DNA of 64,000 nucleotides from Haliotis asinina. Lineage: Eukaryota > Mollusca > Gastropoda > Lepetellida > Haliotidae. A model generated the notes under the pieces. The model had not been told where the DNA came from. It saw nothing but the letters and a program-made list of their open reading frames with translations, and ran no database searches. The position numbers were made by a program, and so were the translations under genes. The stretch covers positions 15,313,501-15,377,500 of the forward strand of contig NC_090283.1 of NCBI RefSeq assembly GCF_037392515.1, read 5' to 3'. This document shows positions 11,544 to 24,376 of the stretch, one piece after another (position 1 is the first letter of the stretch; each line of letters starts with the position of its first letter).

Positions 11544-11892
11544 CTTGCGGGGAATGGGTAGTATAATTGTTAAAGCGTCTGCTCGTCACTCTGATGATTG
11601 GGACTCAGTTTCGTTGTGGACACATTTCAAAATCGCTGTTTCTGTCCCAAAAGATAATTCTACTCTAGAATTTCCATCCGCTCACCTTAAAATTACGGTG
11701 GATGTCTATAACACTGCAGTCAGTAGTAACCACGCTACTAGTATATGGTGGCGGCGTTAAACAAGTCTGGAGCAGATAATCCGATCTACGATCTACGATC
11801 TACGGTACTGGGATACGATGACATATGTCAACCAGGTCAGCGAGCCTGACCACTGTCCGCCTCTTCAGCGTGGGTTACTGAGGATGAACTCT
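11544..11892. repeat. Degraded SINE-2 head and SINE-1 body
   Basis: 11544-11660 resembles a SINE-2 head (GGGTAGTATAATTGTTAAAG, CGTCTGCTCGTCAC). 11742-11892 is an antisense SINE-1 body (GGTGGCGGCG, TACGATGACATATGTCAACC, AGCGAGCCTGACCAC) with a short internal triplication of GATCTAC. Confidence 0.55.
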
Positions 11893-12056
11893 AACATGGA
11901 AATTAAGGAGACATGCGGCACAGCTTAACCTGTTTCATATTTATATCTATGTGTAGAAATTTAAATTTATTATTTTCTGTAGTGACAGAATAACTCACGG
12001 CTGTCTGCCGAAGGGCTTGATTTCAATTTTACATCTATTTTCTTTCATGTCGACCA

Positions 12057-12195
12057 GGGGCGATAGGGTGGCCTAGTGGTAAAAGCGTTCGCTCGTCACG
12101 CCGAAACTAGGGTTCGTTTCCCCACATGGGTACAATGTGTAAAGCCCACTTTCTGGTGTCCCCCGCCGTGATACTGCTTCAAGGAACGACCTTGA
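12057..12195 (+). repeat. SINE-2 copy (tRNA-headed)
   Basis: Pol III box A-like GTGGCCTAGTGG and box B-like GGTTCGTTTCC, then TGGGTACAATGTG and TCTGGTGTCCCCCGCCGTGA. The 3' tail is truncated after the GATACTGCT motif. Confidence 0.75.
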
Positions 12196-12765
12196 CTCAG
12201 ATGTTCGATCAACGATACAACATTTAAGATCTCAGGAAAACTTTCAAATCGATCCTATTTCGCATATTTCGTCTTAACACAAGCTCTGGTATGATTTCTC
12301 ATGATGTTCATTACAGAATTGTATGCTCCAGACTGGATTGGTTGCTCGGTGTTAAACAAAGACATGCTCATGATATGATCAAAATTGAACAATCGTCTTC
12401 CGGATGTGGAAAGCGTTTTGTGGTTGCTTTTTGCGAAGGACAATGCAAATCGTTACTGAGTGTATGTTCTAACGGGATATATAGGTTCTTTAAGAATGAA
12501 AAGTCAGAACTGAACTTGACATATCACTGACGTCACAAAGCGTACCACTGTGATTTAACACTGGATTGAATGTGACACCGTGTGTGGTATGGGAAGACTG
12601 TTGTTGTTTGTTAGCTACTAGATGATGGTCAGTTTGTCCCTGGATCACTGAATAGCGTTTTTCCACATAAAGTTTCTACCATGCATATTGCTCTTTGTTG
12701 TATGACGCCACAATAATTATTAGGAATTATTAGTTATTAATAGCCTAAAATCAGAAAAGTCCGCT

Positions 12766-12935
12766 AATAATCGAGTTTAGACACGACCATCCGGTGACTC
12801 GATGAACCATTTGACGATCTGTAGAAAATCCTCTCTGGACCAGTCCATCCAGTGATCAACAGCATGAGCATCGATCTAACCAATTGGGGTACGATGACAT
12901 GTGTCAACCAGGACACAGAGTGCGACCTGATCCTT
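12766..12935 (-). repeat. SINE-1 fragments
   Basis: TAATAATCGAGTTTAGAC and a second start at TCTGGACCAGTCCATCCAGT, then GAGCATCGATCT and ATGACATGTGTCAACCAGG. Two partial copies appear joined. Confidence 0.6.
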
Positions 12936-13599
12936 TTTTACAGGCACGAGTTGTTTCATATCTGGAAATCCAAAGGGGCCAGGATTTGAACCTGAGAAAC
13001 CTGGACCAAACACCTGGAACAAAGTCCTGAAACCTGCAGGGCTCGATTTAAGAGACGTTAGCCTATCTGCACCACGTGAAACCTAAGATAAAAACGTAAA
13101 TGCACCACAAAGCCGCATCTGATCCCTGTTAACAAGAGCTGTCATAGTTGAGACTGTCTGTAAGCAGCAATGCTTCGGTGCCATAGTTATTCAAAGTTAG
13201 ACAAAAACATGAGCTGACATATTTCTGCGTATAATGTAAGATTTATTGTTTACATATTTCTCATAAATCAGCATGCACCTGATGCAAGTTAAACTAGGTT
13301 TGCACCACTGCAAATAACAAAGCACTAAATCGAGCCCTTCAACCATGTCTTACAGCTTGAGTTTGTTAAATGTTCTTGCGTCTGTAAAATGTTCTCGTAG
13401 TGAGAGACGATTGATTGATGACTAGGTGGAAACGGTGGTTAGCATTACGACCGTGGGAACACGGTATTCAGGGATCAATTCTCATATCATCAACCACGAG
13501 CTGACCTTCTACAGGACAGGCAATGGGCAGGACTGGGAGACACAGTCTGTGCCGTTACATGTTTGTAACGGTCGTTCATCTTACTGCGTAAGTGCTGTG

Positions 13600-13807
13600 A
13601 TCTTGAAATCTTGAATGGCGTAAAGCCAAGTAACGGAAGCATATGGATTAGTGGGACGACAATACTAAAGTCATGAATAGCGTTAAAGCCAGTTCCACAC
13701 ACATACGCATGTACGCGAGTGAACACACAAGCGCACACATACATACAACGCACATAAGTGCAATAACTTTGAAATCGTAAATGATCTTAAAGCCACTACA
13801 ACACACA

Positions 13808-13843
<36 letters not shown>

Positions 13844-13995
13844 CACACACATACACTCACGTAGGCATGCACACATGTATAAGTGCAATCATCTTGAATC
13901 GTTAAACCCAGTAACACAGACGCACCAACTCGCGCACGCATCCATGCACGTATAATTGAATTAATCTTGAATTTTTAATGGGGAGTTAAACCGAA
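13600..13995. repeat. Imperfect ~100-bp tandem repeat with CA/ACGC microsatellites
   Basis: A unit of roughly TCTTGAATCGTTAAAGCCAG followed by a CACACGCACGC stretch recurs about four to five times with changing microsatellite length. The longest ACGC run is near 13806-13843. Confidence 0.6.
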
Positions 13996-15044
13996 TTATG
14001 TTTCAACTGTCAGCCTTCACATGCAAAGTATTAAGCAAAAAAAATAGAGACATATTTGGTACAAGACTTTTATTTTTATGGTTGTGTATACACAGAACTG
14101 GGAATGGTGTTCAATACATCATTAAAATTTATTTATTTCGGAAGACCATTTTTTCTACATGGACGGATCACATTGGTTATATGATTATATAGCTAAAATG
14201 ATACCTATATACAGGCGGAGTTTCGGATATGTGGAGTCCAAGTAAACGGGGTTCGACTGCACACTACTTTCATAAAGGACCATTTAATCCAAATAGAAGC
14301 TACATGTATACAACTTTCATATTATGAACATATAAACACGAAAATGAAAAGACCATCCTTGTTGGGCCTAGTGAAGATTCAGTCTTGATATACGGGATTA
14401 TATGAATGAACAAAATCTGTCGGTGGTATTCATAAACTATGACCTATGTACACTGATTCACTCACACGATACCCCAAACACGCCATTTCAGCAGGCGTGA
14501 CCATAGAATTTCAGACACATATTGTCCATACAAACAATCATTTCCTAATGCTGTTCACCTTGTTCCGTAGGTTGTTTCAGAAATGGCGTTGGTGTTCTTT
14601 AGGGTGGGTAACTCTCAATGTCCTTGACTGTCTAAATATCTCCAAGAGTTATCTGCCGCTGTCGAAGGAGTCTTGGATTCGTTCTTGGTCTGAAGTCCTC
14701 ATACTCGGAAGCACCTACACACAACAATGCGGCATAAATTATTTATCACCTCTTCAAAATGCGTCTTTGTTTCCTAAGATAGTTTGGCAAAAGTTTAATC
14801 ATCATTTCATTTACAATGGTTTAAGTTTTTCACGTATGCCCACAAAGCTGATGCTTGATGTTTTATTGGTGTGAATCTCCAAAAAGATCTTTGATATGAG
14901 TCGTCTTGTTTGGAAAAGATGAATTTGTGAGTATGTTGTACATTACATTGAAACTAGGTTTCTTGTCTCAAAGAAAATAAAGTTGTTCGGTTGCAACAAA
15001 TCTATTCTCTAGTCGAAAAAAACTCCAAAGAAACAAACAAAAGC
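13996..15044. other. 3' flank of gene B, unassigned open frame
   Basis: AT-rich. A 142-codon open frame at 14446-14874 (plus) has no recognised domain and no coding-like base use. Nothing else is supported. Confidence 0.3.
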
Positions 15045-15164
15045 CTAAACTGAATCATTTAATATAAAGGTGCATTGTCTGAGCATTGCTTGCCTCATAT
15101 ATTGAAGAGATTGAATTGCAAATGACAAACCCCATGGACGTCTGGACAGATGCCTAGATCCGGC
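15045..15164 (-). CDS. Possible last exon of gene B (cytoplasmic tail)
   Basis: Gene B reaches a good donor (AAT followed by GTAAGC) directly after M4, at the place where gene C splices into its tail exon. Downstream on the minus strand, TTCCAG precedes an open 40-codon phase-0 frame (beginning AGSRHLS, ending NDSV) with TAG at 15047-15045. A second acceptor 15 bases upstream (exon start 15179) keeps the same frame. Without splicing the protein ends four residues later (VSIP). The choice is uncertain. Confidence 0.25.
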   Translation of the reverse strand, partial: AGSRHLSRRPWGLSFAIQSLQYMRQAMLRQCTFILNDSV

Positions 15165-15250
15165 CTGGAAGTTGTGTACCTATGTTCTCAGAAAAAAGAT
15201 ACATGTAACACTATTTCTCTGACATTATGTCCAAGTTATGGTATGCTTAC

Positions 15251-16273
15251 ATTGACAGAGTAACCGCTCTTTTTGGCGTAGACGATCTCGGCCACAAGAC
15301 AAAGCCCAGCTAAGAATATCCCAAGGAAGAGGAAGATGAACCCAGATGCGAATCTCTTTAGGGTTACAGACTTGTCTTTCAGCAACCCGGATTTTTTACC
15401 GAATGAGTCAAAGAAAGGAACACCGTCATAAACGAGTTCCCTCCCTTTGTCGAGATTGCAGCCCCTTGACGACCATTTGTTCATGACATTGACGATGAAG
15501 TCTTCTTCCTTTAATTCTAAGATTTTCTGGTCGAGAATTCCGCACAGATTGGTTTTGTTACTACATGCAAACGCATAGCCGCGGTCGTTCAGCGACTCGC
15601 CGACGACAGTGAGGTCACATGGAGGCTTTCCTGCAGCATAGTCGGCCATGGGACCTTCCACGATGAAGGCAAAGTTCCCGTCCCTGACTTTCTGAACACC
15701 TTGGTCAATGCTTCTCACCAGAGTATTCTGGGCATTCATCTTCGCCCAAATCCGTCTCGCGAGTGGCATCCTCGTCGTTCGAAAGAACATTTCAGTGGAC
15801 CCGTATTTAAAAGAGCCATAGGGGACTTTCTTCTGTCGGACAAGTTCTGAGAAGGAAGTGAAAGGAACCCTGGAGACATTAGGTTCTCTGGTCATGAAGA
15901 AGGCGGTGAGGTTCGCAGTGAAGGCAACAAGGGTGAGGAGAGAGAACAGCCACCAGAACGCCACTAGGATGCGTCCAGATATTGACCGTGGTGAGGCGGT
16001 GTAGTCTGAAATGTAAATAAATATTTACTAAATTTGCTCCACGAAATGACAATTACATTCGGACTTATTATCATTAGAGTGGTCATCTGCTGATATTACC
16101 ACCACAAGTTAATAGTATTACGAATCACAAGATAACATTACCTAAACGCAATACCTAGGCAATAAGGACATTTTAATGAAGAGAACGTGTCCGTTAGTAA
16201 TTACTGGTACGGCTGTTGGAACTGCGTGATACCAAATGGTAATGAATGAAAGCAAAAACGACAACAACAACTA

Positions 16274-16317
<44 letters not shown>

Positions 16318-19300
16318 GATACTACTATCACTACTATTTCGGCAAAAGCTACTGCAGTTACACCTACTACTGCTAACTCTACTACAACTACCTCAATAAA
16401 TTGTCTTCAGAGCAAACCGTGATTCTCACCATGCCTTTCACTTGTCTATACTTCGATTTATATATTTTTAAAGAATTACATCCTCGTCATCAAAAAATAT
16501 TTAATCATAAAACTAACTTTGCCATCCAAGGACACTGAACGTGTACAGGAAGCTGTTAAAGATGGTTAATCCCTCGTTATCTCGTTTCTTCTCGCCAAGT
16601 GATGCGTCCTCTAGCGGACTGAATCGAGCAATGACATGAAGGAGAGCTGAAATAGCGGCAATGAGGAGAATGATCACGACCCACAGCCCGGGGGTGAAGA
16701 CTGTCAGAAGGACAAACAATGGTTCGTTGGTCATCCAGTCAGTGGGCCGCTTGTACAGGATCCGCAGACCGGCGTCCACGTAAGGCTGCGTGAAGCGGAC
16801 AACTTGAGCTCTCTGGTGCATGACGGTTAGGGCTGCGGCTGCAATGTGGGCCTCCTGGCGGCAAATAAAATCATATGTACAAAAGGAGATAACTGACCTT
16901 GTTTAATCGATGTATATTCACTGGAGTGACACAGATCAACCAAAACGAAGCTGATGTCGTGTTACGGTCTCGAACGACAACGATAGGATTCTTATAACCA
17001 CGTGACTCTATGTTATTGAGCATCGATAATAAAGCATGAAGCCAAAATAGTGGATGATAGCATGAGAATATCATATACCTTTGTTACCACTCAGTCAACA
17101 TTTGGGAGCGAGTGAGTAGGGCTTTATTCCTTTTAGCCATATTCCAGCAATATTACGGCTGAATGGACCTGACACACTGTACCCAGGACGGGAATGGAAC
17201 CCGGGTCTTCGGCGGGACGAGTGACGCTTTAACCACAAGGCTACCCCACCGTTCCTCCACATGTGAGCATTTGCCTTGATAACAATATGTTTCTACAGCG
17301 TAAACATAGTTTCCGTTCTTCGAAAATGTTCTAAATACTCTCCTAAGTTTGGAAACGTAAAAGCTGAATTACCTCAATTTCAGCCCTGAAGTGTCTTGAA
17401 CTTCCTATACAGTAGAAAGTCGTGGCTGTTTTGACATTAAATCACACACACACTCCTCAGCTTTACTTCTTAGTTCTATCCAAATATTATTTTAATAGTA
17501 TTGCTTCTTTTGTGAATTCAAGGAATCACACTAAATAAAGTCGCTCTTGTTTTTATTGACCCTGTTGCAACCCCTTAGTCTCAAGTATTTCCATCGACTT
17601 ATGAACTGATACATCATTCTGTCGATTGAAGATCGATGCGCCTGCTGTTGATCACTGGATTGTCTGAAACTCGTGTATTTACAGAGTCTAACTGGAATAT
17701 TGATGAGTGCGACGTAAAACAAGAAACATTCAGTTTTGTTTCTGAACACATATACCTACATCTCTAACAATTTCTCCGATCATTCCATTCCATGTACCAT
17801 TTACTCCCCTTCCTGGGCTGCCATAGGCGCCATCCCTCACGAGGTTGATGGTGTATGTGAAGTTGGCCCTCTTGGAGAGTTCTTCAAGAATGTCAATGAT
17901 GATTCCTTCATAACCAGCCCCATTCGCTTTCACCGACACATATGGATCATTCTGAAAGAAGATCAAACGTATGACACAAGGCTGGGCCTCTGTATATGTC
18001 AATCAGAGGTTTCAAATGAGCGTTACACATGATGCATCACAGCAGCGGAAGAATATACACGTATTGGACCTGTCCTCAGCGAAGAAGACAAAAGTTAATT
18101 TTCATGCTTCCAGTTACGAATGTTCCGACCGTGTTATTTTCATGATCAACATATGAATGTTCATTTGGTCTGTCTACGCGTGAGCCATAATAAAATATAG
18201 CTATTGTAATCTTCAGCTCTACCACTGACATCTGACTTTCGTGGAATGTCTTGTCTTTCCAACGAATGGCTTAAACACTGTTGATCGCACTCAGTGCCGC
18301 TTGTTGAAGATTAATTTTCACGACAGTGTGTCTCTCTCTTTAACAGCTTTACCCTTTTCAACCTGGACCAGGTTTGGTAAAAAAAAATGGAATGGTCCGT
18401 TCAATTATTTTGTCTGGAAATGGAACCATCGGTGGAATAGCTAGCCAGAATCAGACCCATCCTTACCACAATCGTTGTTACTTGGTAGTTGGGCAACGTT
18501 TGTCCTGAAACCTGCAAAGAGAGAAAGCAAAACAAGTTTATTGTACACTTGAGATACCTTTGAGATACGATAAATATTAGCCTATAAAAAAAGGGAACAA
18601 AACCAATAGTGAGTGAATATGTGAAAGTGAGTAAATGAGTGAGTTTAGTTTTACGCCGCACTCAGTAATATCTATATGGTGGCGGTATGTAAACAATCTC
18701 CCTCCCTCCTCTCTCTCTCTCTCTCTCTCATTCTCTCTCTATATCTACACTTGAAAAACATAATAATCATAATCGGCCGATGATACTATTGCCTGAGTGC
18801 TGTTTAACGCTACACTCAGCAAACATTCACCTAATGATGGCGGTATTAACATAACCTAGTCTGGGCCAGAACATCCCGTGATTGATATCATTAGCATCCG
18901 TCTGCATAACTGGGATACGATGACATGTCCACCTGGTCCCGTGTGTTGCCTTTTACAATTAATATGCCACCCCAAAAGACCACATTCTATCCAGCATTGT
19001 CGCAGCTTATTTTACAATAATTAACCTACGAGGTAAGCAGCTTGACTGAGGATAGAGACTGCTATTTGAACAGAGCTGAGGGGTTGGGAGAACATGGCTG
19101 GAGGACATGCCGTTATCAACATCTTTACAAAAGGATTATTGTCTCAAAACGTTCAATCAGCTGAGGCAGTATTAACACTGTATAAATGAGTCAGCGAGCC
19201 AAATGATCCTGTTAGTTGCATCTTACGACAAGCATGGTCAGCTTTTGTGGCAAACATGGGTTACTGAAGACCTATTCTATCCCTGATCTTCACGGGCCAA

Positions 19301-22300
19301 TGCTGTGTGAACCATGCTGATATCACTTCATTTCCCGTTGCAAAGCTGCACCTTGTCACATGGCCATCGGGCCTACTCTTGAAACGATCGGACACGAAGT
19401 AAAATATGCTTGCAGTAAACTTTTCAGTGTATAACTGACATCAGAAATTTGACACTGCATTATACCAAATATGACACGAGGACAATTGTCTACAAATACC
19501 ATATAAACATTATTCTCAGAACAACGCTACAAATAAAGCAGAACAAATAACATCCGTGCAAATGTGGTTCGTCATATTGCAATGGCAATACACGTATCCA
19601 GACACACTTTATCCAGACACCTCTTATATCAACACCCTTTCGTAACAAAAACGCATTTTGGTCTGGTTGTGGTCAGGTGGTCAGCTGGCCAGCAGTTACA
19701 ATCAATGCAGCATTCCGCACGTGCACACTGTGTCAGAGTACCGTTCTTGTTACTGTGACACATTTTAACACATTTAATGATTGTTTGTTAACCTTGCTGA
19801 TTAAAGCTGCACTCGGAAGTATTCCATCTGTTTGGCGACGGCCTGAAGTAATCGAGCGGTCAACAGCATGAGCATCGATCTGTGCATTTGGGGTATGATG
19901 ACACGTGTCAATCACGTCCGCCAGCCTGAACACTCGATACCGTATGTCACCTCTTGCGACAAGTATAGGTCTCTGAAGAGGACTTCTAACCCGCATTTTC
20001 ACGGGTAACCCGAGAGAAGTGCATAGGACAACGTAGAACTATTTTAAGCCGTGACACTCTTAGATACTTCAGGGCTATGGTGGCCAGTGACACAAGGCAT
20101 GAGGTAGCAAACTGACCACTTGAAGCGACCCGAAGTGATTTCTCTGAGGCAAGCGGTCAACTGACCATAAATATTTCCATCCTTGACGAACTGGACTAGC
20201 ATTTTGTGGTGGGATGGTTTGTAAATGAAAAATACGCCGTTGTGGACAACAAGTTCTTGTTTGTTGCATAGAGCGCCGTTTAAGTGTAGAATCTCCCGCA
20301 GTTATCAAGTTGTCAAGCAATCTTAGTCTGATAATAGTGTGAGAATGTACACCGAAACTTTGCTCTATACGATAAAGAAGAAGTTGTTATCCATAACGAC
20401 GTACGCTTCATTACTGACTCACCAAATTCTAGAATGCTGATAGTACAGTTATAGGAGTATCGCATAACGATACGGACATCACGTTGCTCAACAACGTAAC
20501 ATGACGTCTTTGGGACTTCCGTTAAGGCTCAGCTGTATTGTACGGTTTGCAGATGGGTAGCCCATGAACTACTATTTCCTAAATGCTTTCATGGTTATAT
20601 CAACTGGCCTTATAAAGAAACTTGACACAATTTGAGAGATATAACTCGTATTTCTTTCAGATTGTCATGACTGGGTACGGCCATTTTGTTTGAAGCAAAT
20701 GAATTCTGGGAAGGGTAATCTGACTGGCCAAAGGAAGGGGCGTATAAGGGACATAACTCGCGGACCACGAAATTCCACACTCATTGGACAGGGATAGAGA
20801 ATGAAATTATGTATTCAGACACTTTCTACTTTAGAAAGATATCTGGAACTCATGTCCCACTATCTCGAGCTGGTGCAACAGGAGAAGGGATATCGACTTA
20901 TATAGATTGGATTTGCGATGCGAAAATAGTATCCGTTTACCTCATCATTAAGCGACGGCCATGTTTGAAACAAGATAATGGGCGGCAGAGGGCGTTGCTG
21001 GTTGATATGACAACGGACGAAAAGCACCGCTAATGCATGGACTAATGGGCGTAACTGAGCGCATCTAACACTTGATAACAACACGAACATTGTAACATGA
21101 CTCGAACATGATCAGAGTGTATTATCATGGCTAGATAAGTCCTGCATGGTCCGCAGTTGTAGATGTGGCATAGAGATTTTGTACTCCCCTTTCCAAACGC
21201 TGAGTTAGATTTGCAACTTATGATCTATCCAAAATGTTACACCCATGATTTTCTCTGCGTCGAAGAAGAAGATTGAACCACATTTTCAGTTAAACGGAAG
21301 TCGTCCATACGCCACCTAAATAAGTTAGTTACTTACGCGCATTTAAAGTTTATCAAGTACCGACACGATGTTCTATGTATTGTATACTTCACTGTTCATA
21401 TAAGAAAAAAGTTCCTTTTTCGTAATGAAAGATGATCAAAGAAGTTTTTTGTCCTCGAGATCATAGAGAAAAGAGCATTAAAACAAACGTAATTACTTAC
21501 TTACACTCTGGCATGTCTGTTCAGTTAGTGACTTGGGAGGGAAGGGGAATGTGTGTGTGTGTGGTGGTGGTTGGGGGGGGGGGGGGGTGTGCGTTGCTGG
21601 AGATGGATGTTTGAGTTTCTCGAAATAATTAAGTCTGGATTAGACAATCCAATAATCAACAGCATGGCGAAGTGTTATGGAGTATGGGATCTGGGTCGTT
21701 GTGGCGTTACGATTTCTTTGCGGAACGGGTCTAGTCTATCCTGACTGAATTGTATGAGCGCTACTGTCAAAAGCAGACATATTTGTTTCAGAAACACGTC
21801 TCAGCCCAGAATACATGCAGTTATGGTTTATTTACTTTGGCAAGGTTTGATCATTTCGGTTTAAAATACATCTGATGTAAGTACATAGTGACAAACCAGG
21901 TTATTGCTCTGAAGTGTAAGTAGTGTAGGTTTTATTACATACTTAGTAACATATTTGTCGTGTGTTGAGAAAGATTCACAGACAAAAATACATGTATTCC
22001 ATCCTCAATATAGATCCTTCGGTTAACAATACAAACTATACGCACACATGAATAAAACATAATCTACAATAAAGTGCGGATCCTGGGTCTATATGTTGGA
22101 GGCTCTCTTAGCGATAAGATGGTCGCAACTTAATGTCAATGTATGGTACTTAAGACTATGTTGGCATTAAGAGCGCTCCGAATATCTCGGCCCTGGGTTT
22201 TAAATGGTAAGTACCTGAGAACATTTCTGCTCCATGGTAATTTAATAAATACGCTGACTTACCTCAAAGACTATCATCAATAATCCCAACACTGGAAAGC

Positions 22301-22313
22301 ACAGAGAAACCAT
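15251..22313 (-). CDS. Gene B: ATD-less ionotropic glutamate receptor-like (iGluR/IR) subunit
   Basis: Predicted ligand-gated cation channel subunit. Exons on the minus strand: 22313-22263, 18511-18467, 17951-17760, 16854-16518, 16005-15251, plus a probable tail exon. Borders are GT-AG, phases 0, 0, 0, 1, 0. Residues 1-17 are the signal peptide, followed by VSGQTLPNYQ and VTTIV NDPYVSV, the first strand of S1. S1 has GYEGIIIDILEELSKR, NFTY and Arg111. M1 is about 130-158, the pore loop ends LGWQ with PRSISGR after it, M3 is about 221-246 with AFTANLTAF, and S2 has GSFKYGST and Glu325 followed by CSNKTNLC. M4 is followed by EIVYAKKSG. Of the four paralogues this one keeps the most glutamate contacts (equivalents of GluA2 Tyr450, Thr480, Arg485, Ser654, Thr655, Glu705). 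At least 460 aa before the tail. Intron 1 is 3.75 kb and full of SINE fragments. Confidence 0.88.
16272..16318. repeat. (ACT)n microsatellite in gene B intron 4
   Basis: About 14 ACT triplets, with looser ACT/ACC repeats on both sides up to about 16395. Confidence 0.85.
17108..17260 (-). repeat. SINE-2 copy in gene B intron 3
   Basis: Inverted copy: ATTCCAGCAATATTACGGC tail, then GGAATGGAACCCGGGTCTTC (box B region) and AACCACAAGGCTACCCCACC (box A region). Confidence 0.8.
17617..17730 (+). repeat. SINE-1 3' half in gene B intron 3 and start of exon 3 flank
   Basis: GATGCGCCTGCTGTTGATCA, ACTGGATTGTCTG, GGAATATTGATGAGTGCGAC then GTAAAAC. It ends about 30 bases from the donor of exon 3. Confidence 0.65.
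18620..18962 (-). repeat. SINE-1 fragments in gene B intron 1
   Basis: 18620-18697 has GAGTTTAGTTTTACGCCGCA and TGGTGGCGGTATGTAAACAA. A CT microsatellite follows at about 18699-18740. 18798-18962 is a second copy (CTAGTCTGGGCCAGAACATC, TGGGATACGATGACATG). Confidence 0.6.
19188..19305 (-). repeat. SINE-1 5' part in gene B intron 1
   Basis: AGTCAGCGAGCC, GCATCTTACGACAAGCATGG and GGGTTACTGAAGACCTATTC. It may be the missing end of the copy at 18798-18962, separated by about 220 bases. Confidence 0.55.
19799..20010 (-). repeat. SINE-1 copy in gene B intron 1
   Basis: GCTGCACTCGGAAGTATTCC, GTCAACAGCATGAGCATCGA, ATGATGACACGTGTCAATCA, ACCTCTTGCGACAAGTATAG. Confidence 0.7.
20011..22083. other. Rest of gene B intron 1
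   Basis: No exon seen. There is a GT/poly-G microsatellite at 21549-21590, a SINE-1 scrap near 21630-21670 and generic AT-rich sequence. A GTATGT-rich or G-rich stretch gives only short open frames. Confidence 0.35.
22084..22197. mobile_element. Fold-back MITE (CGAAGCTCTCTTAGC family)
   Basis: Left arm GGCTCTCTTAGCGATAAGAT and right arm TTAAGAGCGCTCCGAATATC, which is its inverse; outer ends CTGGGTCTATAT and TCGGCCCTGGG. Related copies at 44633-44732 and 49384-49497. Confidence 0.55.
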
Positions 22314-22745
22314 TTTGCACGGGACGATGCTTCTCTCGGGCTAACCGGCGAGTGAAGGTCAAGGAAAAAGAGGGCACGAGACCCGAGCATCAGATTACGC
22401 TTCGGGACATCAGATACCATGGTTGATGCAGGCGGTGGAGTCAGGTGACAGTCACGTGACCTGGGGATGAGGTACAAGGTGACGCCCCCCGGTCTCAAAG
22501 TCACTTTAACACAAGAAAGGCAATTTTAGTTTTCGATTGCAATTTGTTTCAAGGCACAAATATGATAGTTCAAATGACATACCTAAAAGGACGGGAGTCA
22601 GTCCAAAAAAGTGCAAGAATTGACTGAGGAAGCAATAACGTAATAACCTAAATGTAACATTTGTGACAAATGGAAGACATGCAGCAGTATATTCACGAAG
22701 TACGATTATGTGCTTAAAATCATAGGTACTTTGAAAGAAATTACA

Positions 22746-22982
22746 AAACCCGTGAAGGTCCGGGATAGAATATTGATCTTGAGTAACCCAAGCGTGTTGT
22801 AAGAGGCGACTAACGGGATCGGGTGGTCAGGCTTGCTGACTTGGTTGGCACATGTCATCGGTTCGCAGTTGCACACATCGATGCTCATGTTTTGCTGGTC
22901 ACTGGATTGTCTGGTCCAAACTCGGTTACTTAAAGACCGCCATATAGCTGGAATATTGCTGAGTGCGGTTTTAAACAATTGT
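22746..22982 (+). repeat. SINE-1 copy, nearly full length
   Basis: CCCGTGAAGGTCCGGGATAG, GTAAGAGGCGACTAACGGGA, TCACTGGATTGTCTGGTCC, CATATAGCTGGAATATTGCT then GAGTGCGG. Confidence 0.8.
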
Positions 22983-23192
22983 TATGTTGAAGAGCTACAT
23001 CATATTTTTACGAAAAGCGTTAATGTCATTTGGGGGGATTTTCTTATAGAATTCGGATCTTTAAAACCCTTCATCAACAATTTGGCAGCTACTTGCGACG
23101 AGATTCTTTTGTGTGTGTTAGAATGCACAGCGCAATAAAGTGATGGCTGCTGGATTTTGCAAGAAATGCGAAAAGGTGATGTTTGATCTTTA

Positions 23193-23224
23193 AACACACA
23201 CACACACACACACACACGAGCGCG
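23193..23224. repeat. (CA)n microsatellite
   Basis: About 12 CA units followed by CGAGCGCGCG. Confidence 0.8.
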
Positions 23225-24376
23225 CGATGGTATTGATATCATAGTCTGGTTGTGTTCTGAGGTGAGATCGAAGAATTTTCCTGAGATGAGGATGGCCAGC
23301 CGTCTCGAGTGACCTGCCACCATATGCGTTCGTCCTAGTCACAGAAATTGTAAGAAGGCACTGATTATTTGATCTGAGGGAGCGTGCAGTAACATAACAG
23401 TGCCCCAGACCACCGAGGTACTGAGGCCGTAGGAAACAAGGAGTAGAGTGTTATATTATATCTGGAACTGAGCATGACACCAATGACGTGAGTGAAGAAC
23501 GGGAGTAATGTGGTCAGATTTCTTCGAAAATCACAGGACGCTCATTACAGTAGACGAGACGAGACGTTACTTATGCCTGCATAAGAGATGCTATAGTCTT
23601 GACGTCCAAGTATCGTCAAATCTTGCCGATGTTGCAAATGTTGTATGTACACGAGGGGATATCAAAACGTAGTTCATCACGGCGACAATGACATGAATGT
23701 AGCTGGGTTTTTTTATGTTTTATCTTTCTACATAATATCTATCAACCTCAAGCAAATTGGTTTGTTATGTACCAGCCTCACGATCCCGATTTCGTTTGAT
23801 GTGCTAACCGCATTACTCTCATGGATATGGCTTTGCTAATGATCCCTTCAGAATGAAATGGAAGCTTTATAAACTTCGGACAACGAGAATATAGTTAGAC
23901 TCACTACTTGTTTTATATTCACTGGCATTATTGCTGCTCTGTGGTTCCTTGGAGAGAGATGAATAAAATATGTTACGCACCTTAGACTTTGGTAGAATCT
24001 CAAACTGACCGATGCTGAATTTAGGAAAGATATACCAGTAGGACAGGAGACGGTTAAGGCTGAAAAGTGTAAGACCTGTTTTATCGTCATTCAGTCCGAG
24101 GTAGTCTGACGACATCCAGGTATTGATGCAGCTGACATGCTCTCGGTAGTGAAAAACGAAGACTCGGCTGATAAAGACACCAAGGTTTCAAAAGATAAGT
24201 AAGCCTGAGTGTCGACAGCGTATGCATGCAGTTCAAGTTTGAAGGATCTAACAGTATCACCCAGAGGGATGAGCAAATGGTGAAACGTGGATGTCGAAGA
24301 ACCGATCCTTAGGGTACGCAAGATCTAGGGGCTGGAAATGTGACCATCAGTGATCACCTATTCATGATGCCTACCT

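Noticed and set aside
13426-13614. 62-codon open frame as a small protein gene
   Set aside because: No signal, motif or splice context; it grades into the tandem CA-rich repeat.
14446-14874. 142-codon open frame as a gene or LINE ORF2 piece
   Set aside because: No recognisable motif, AT-rich base use like its flanks, and no splice or poly(A) context.
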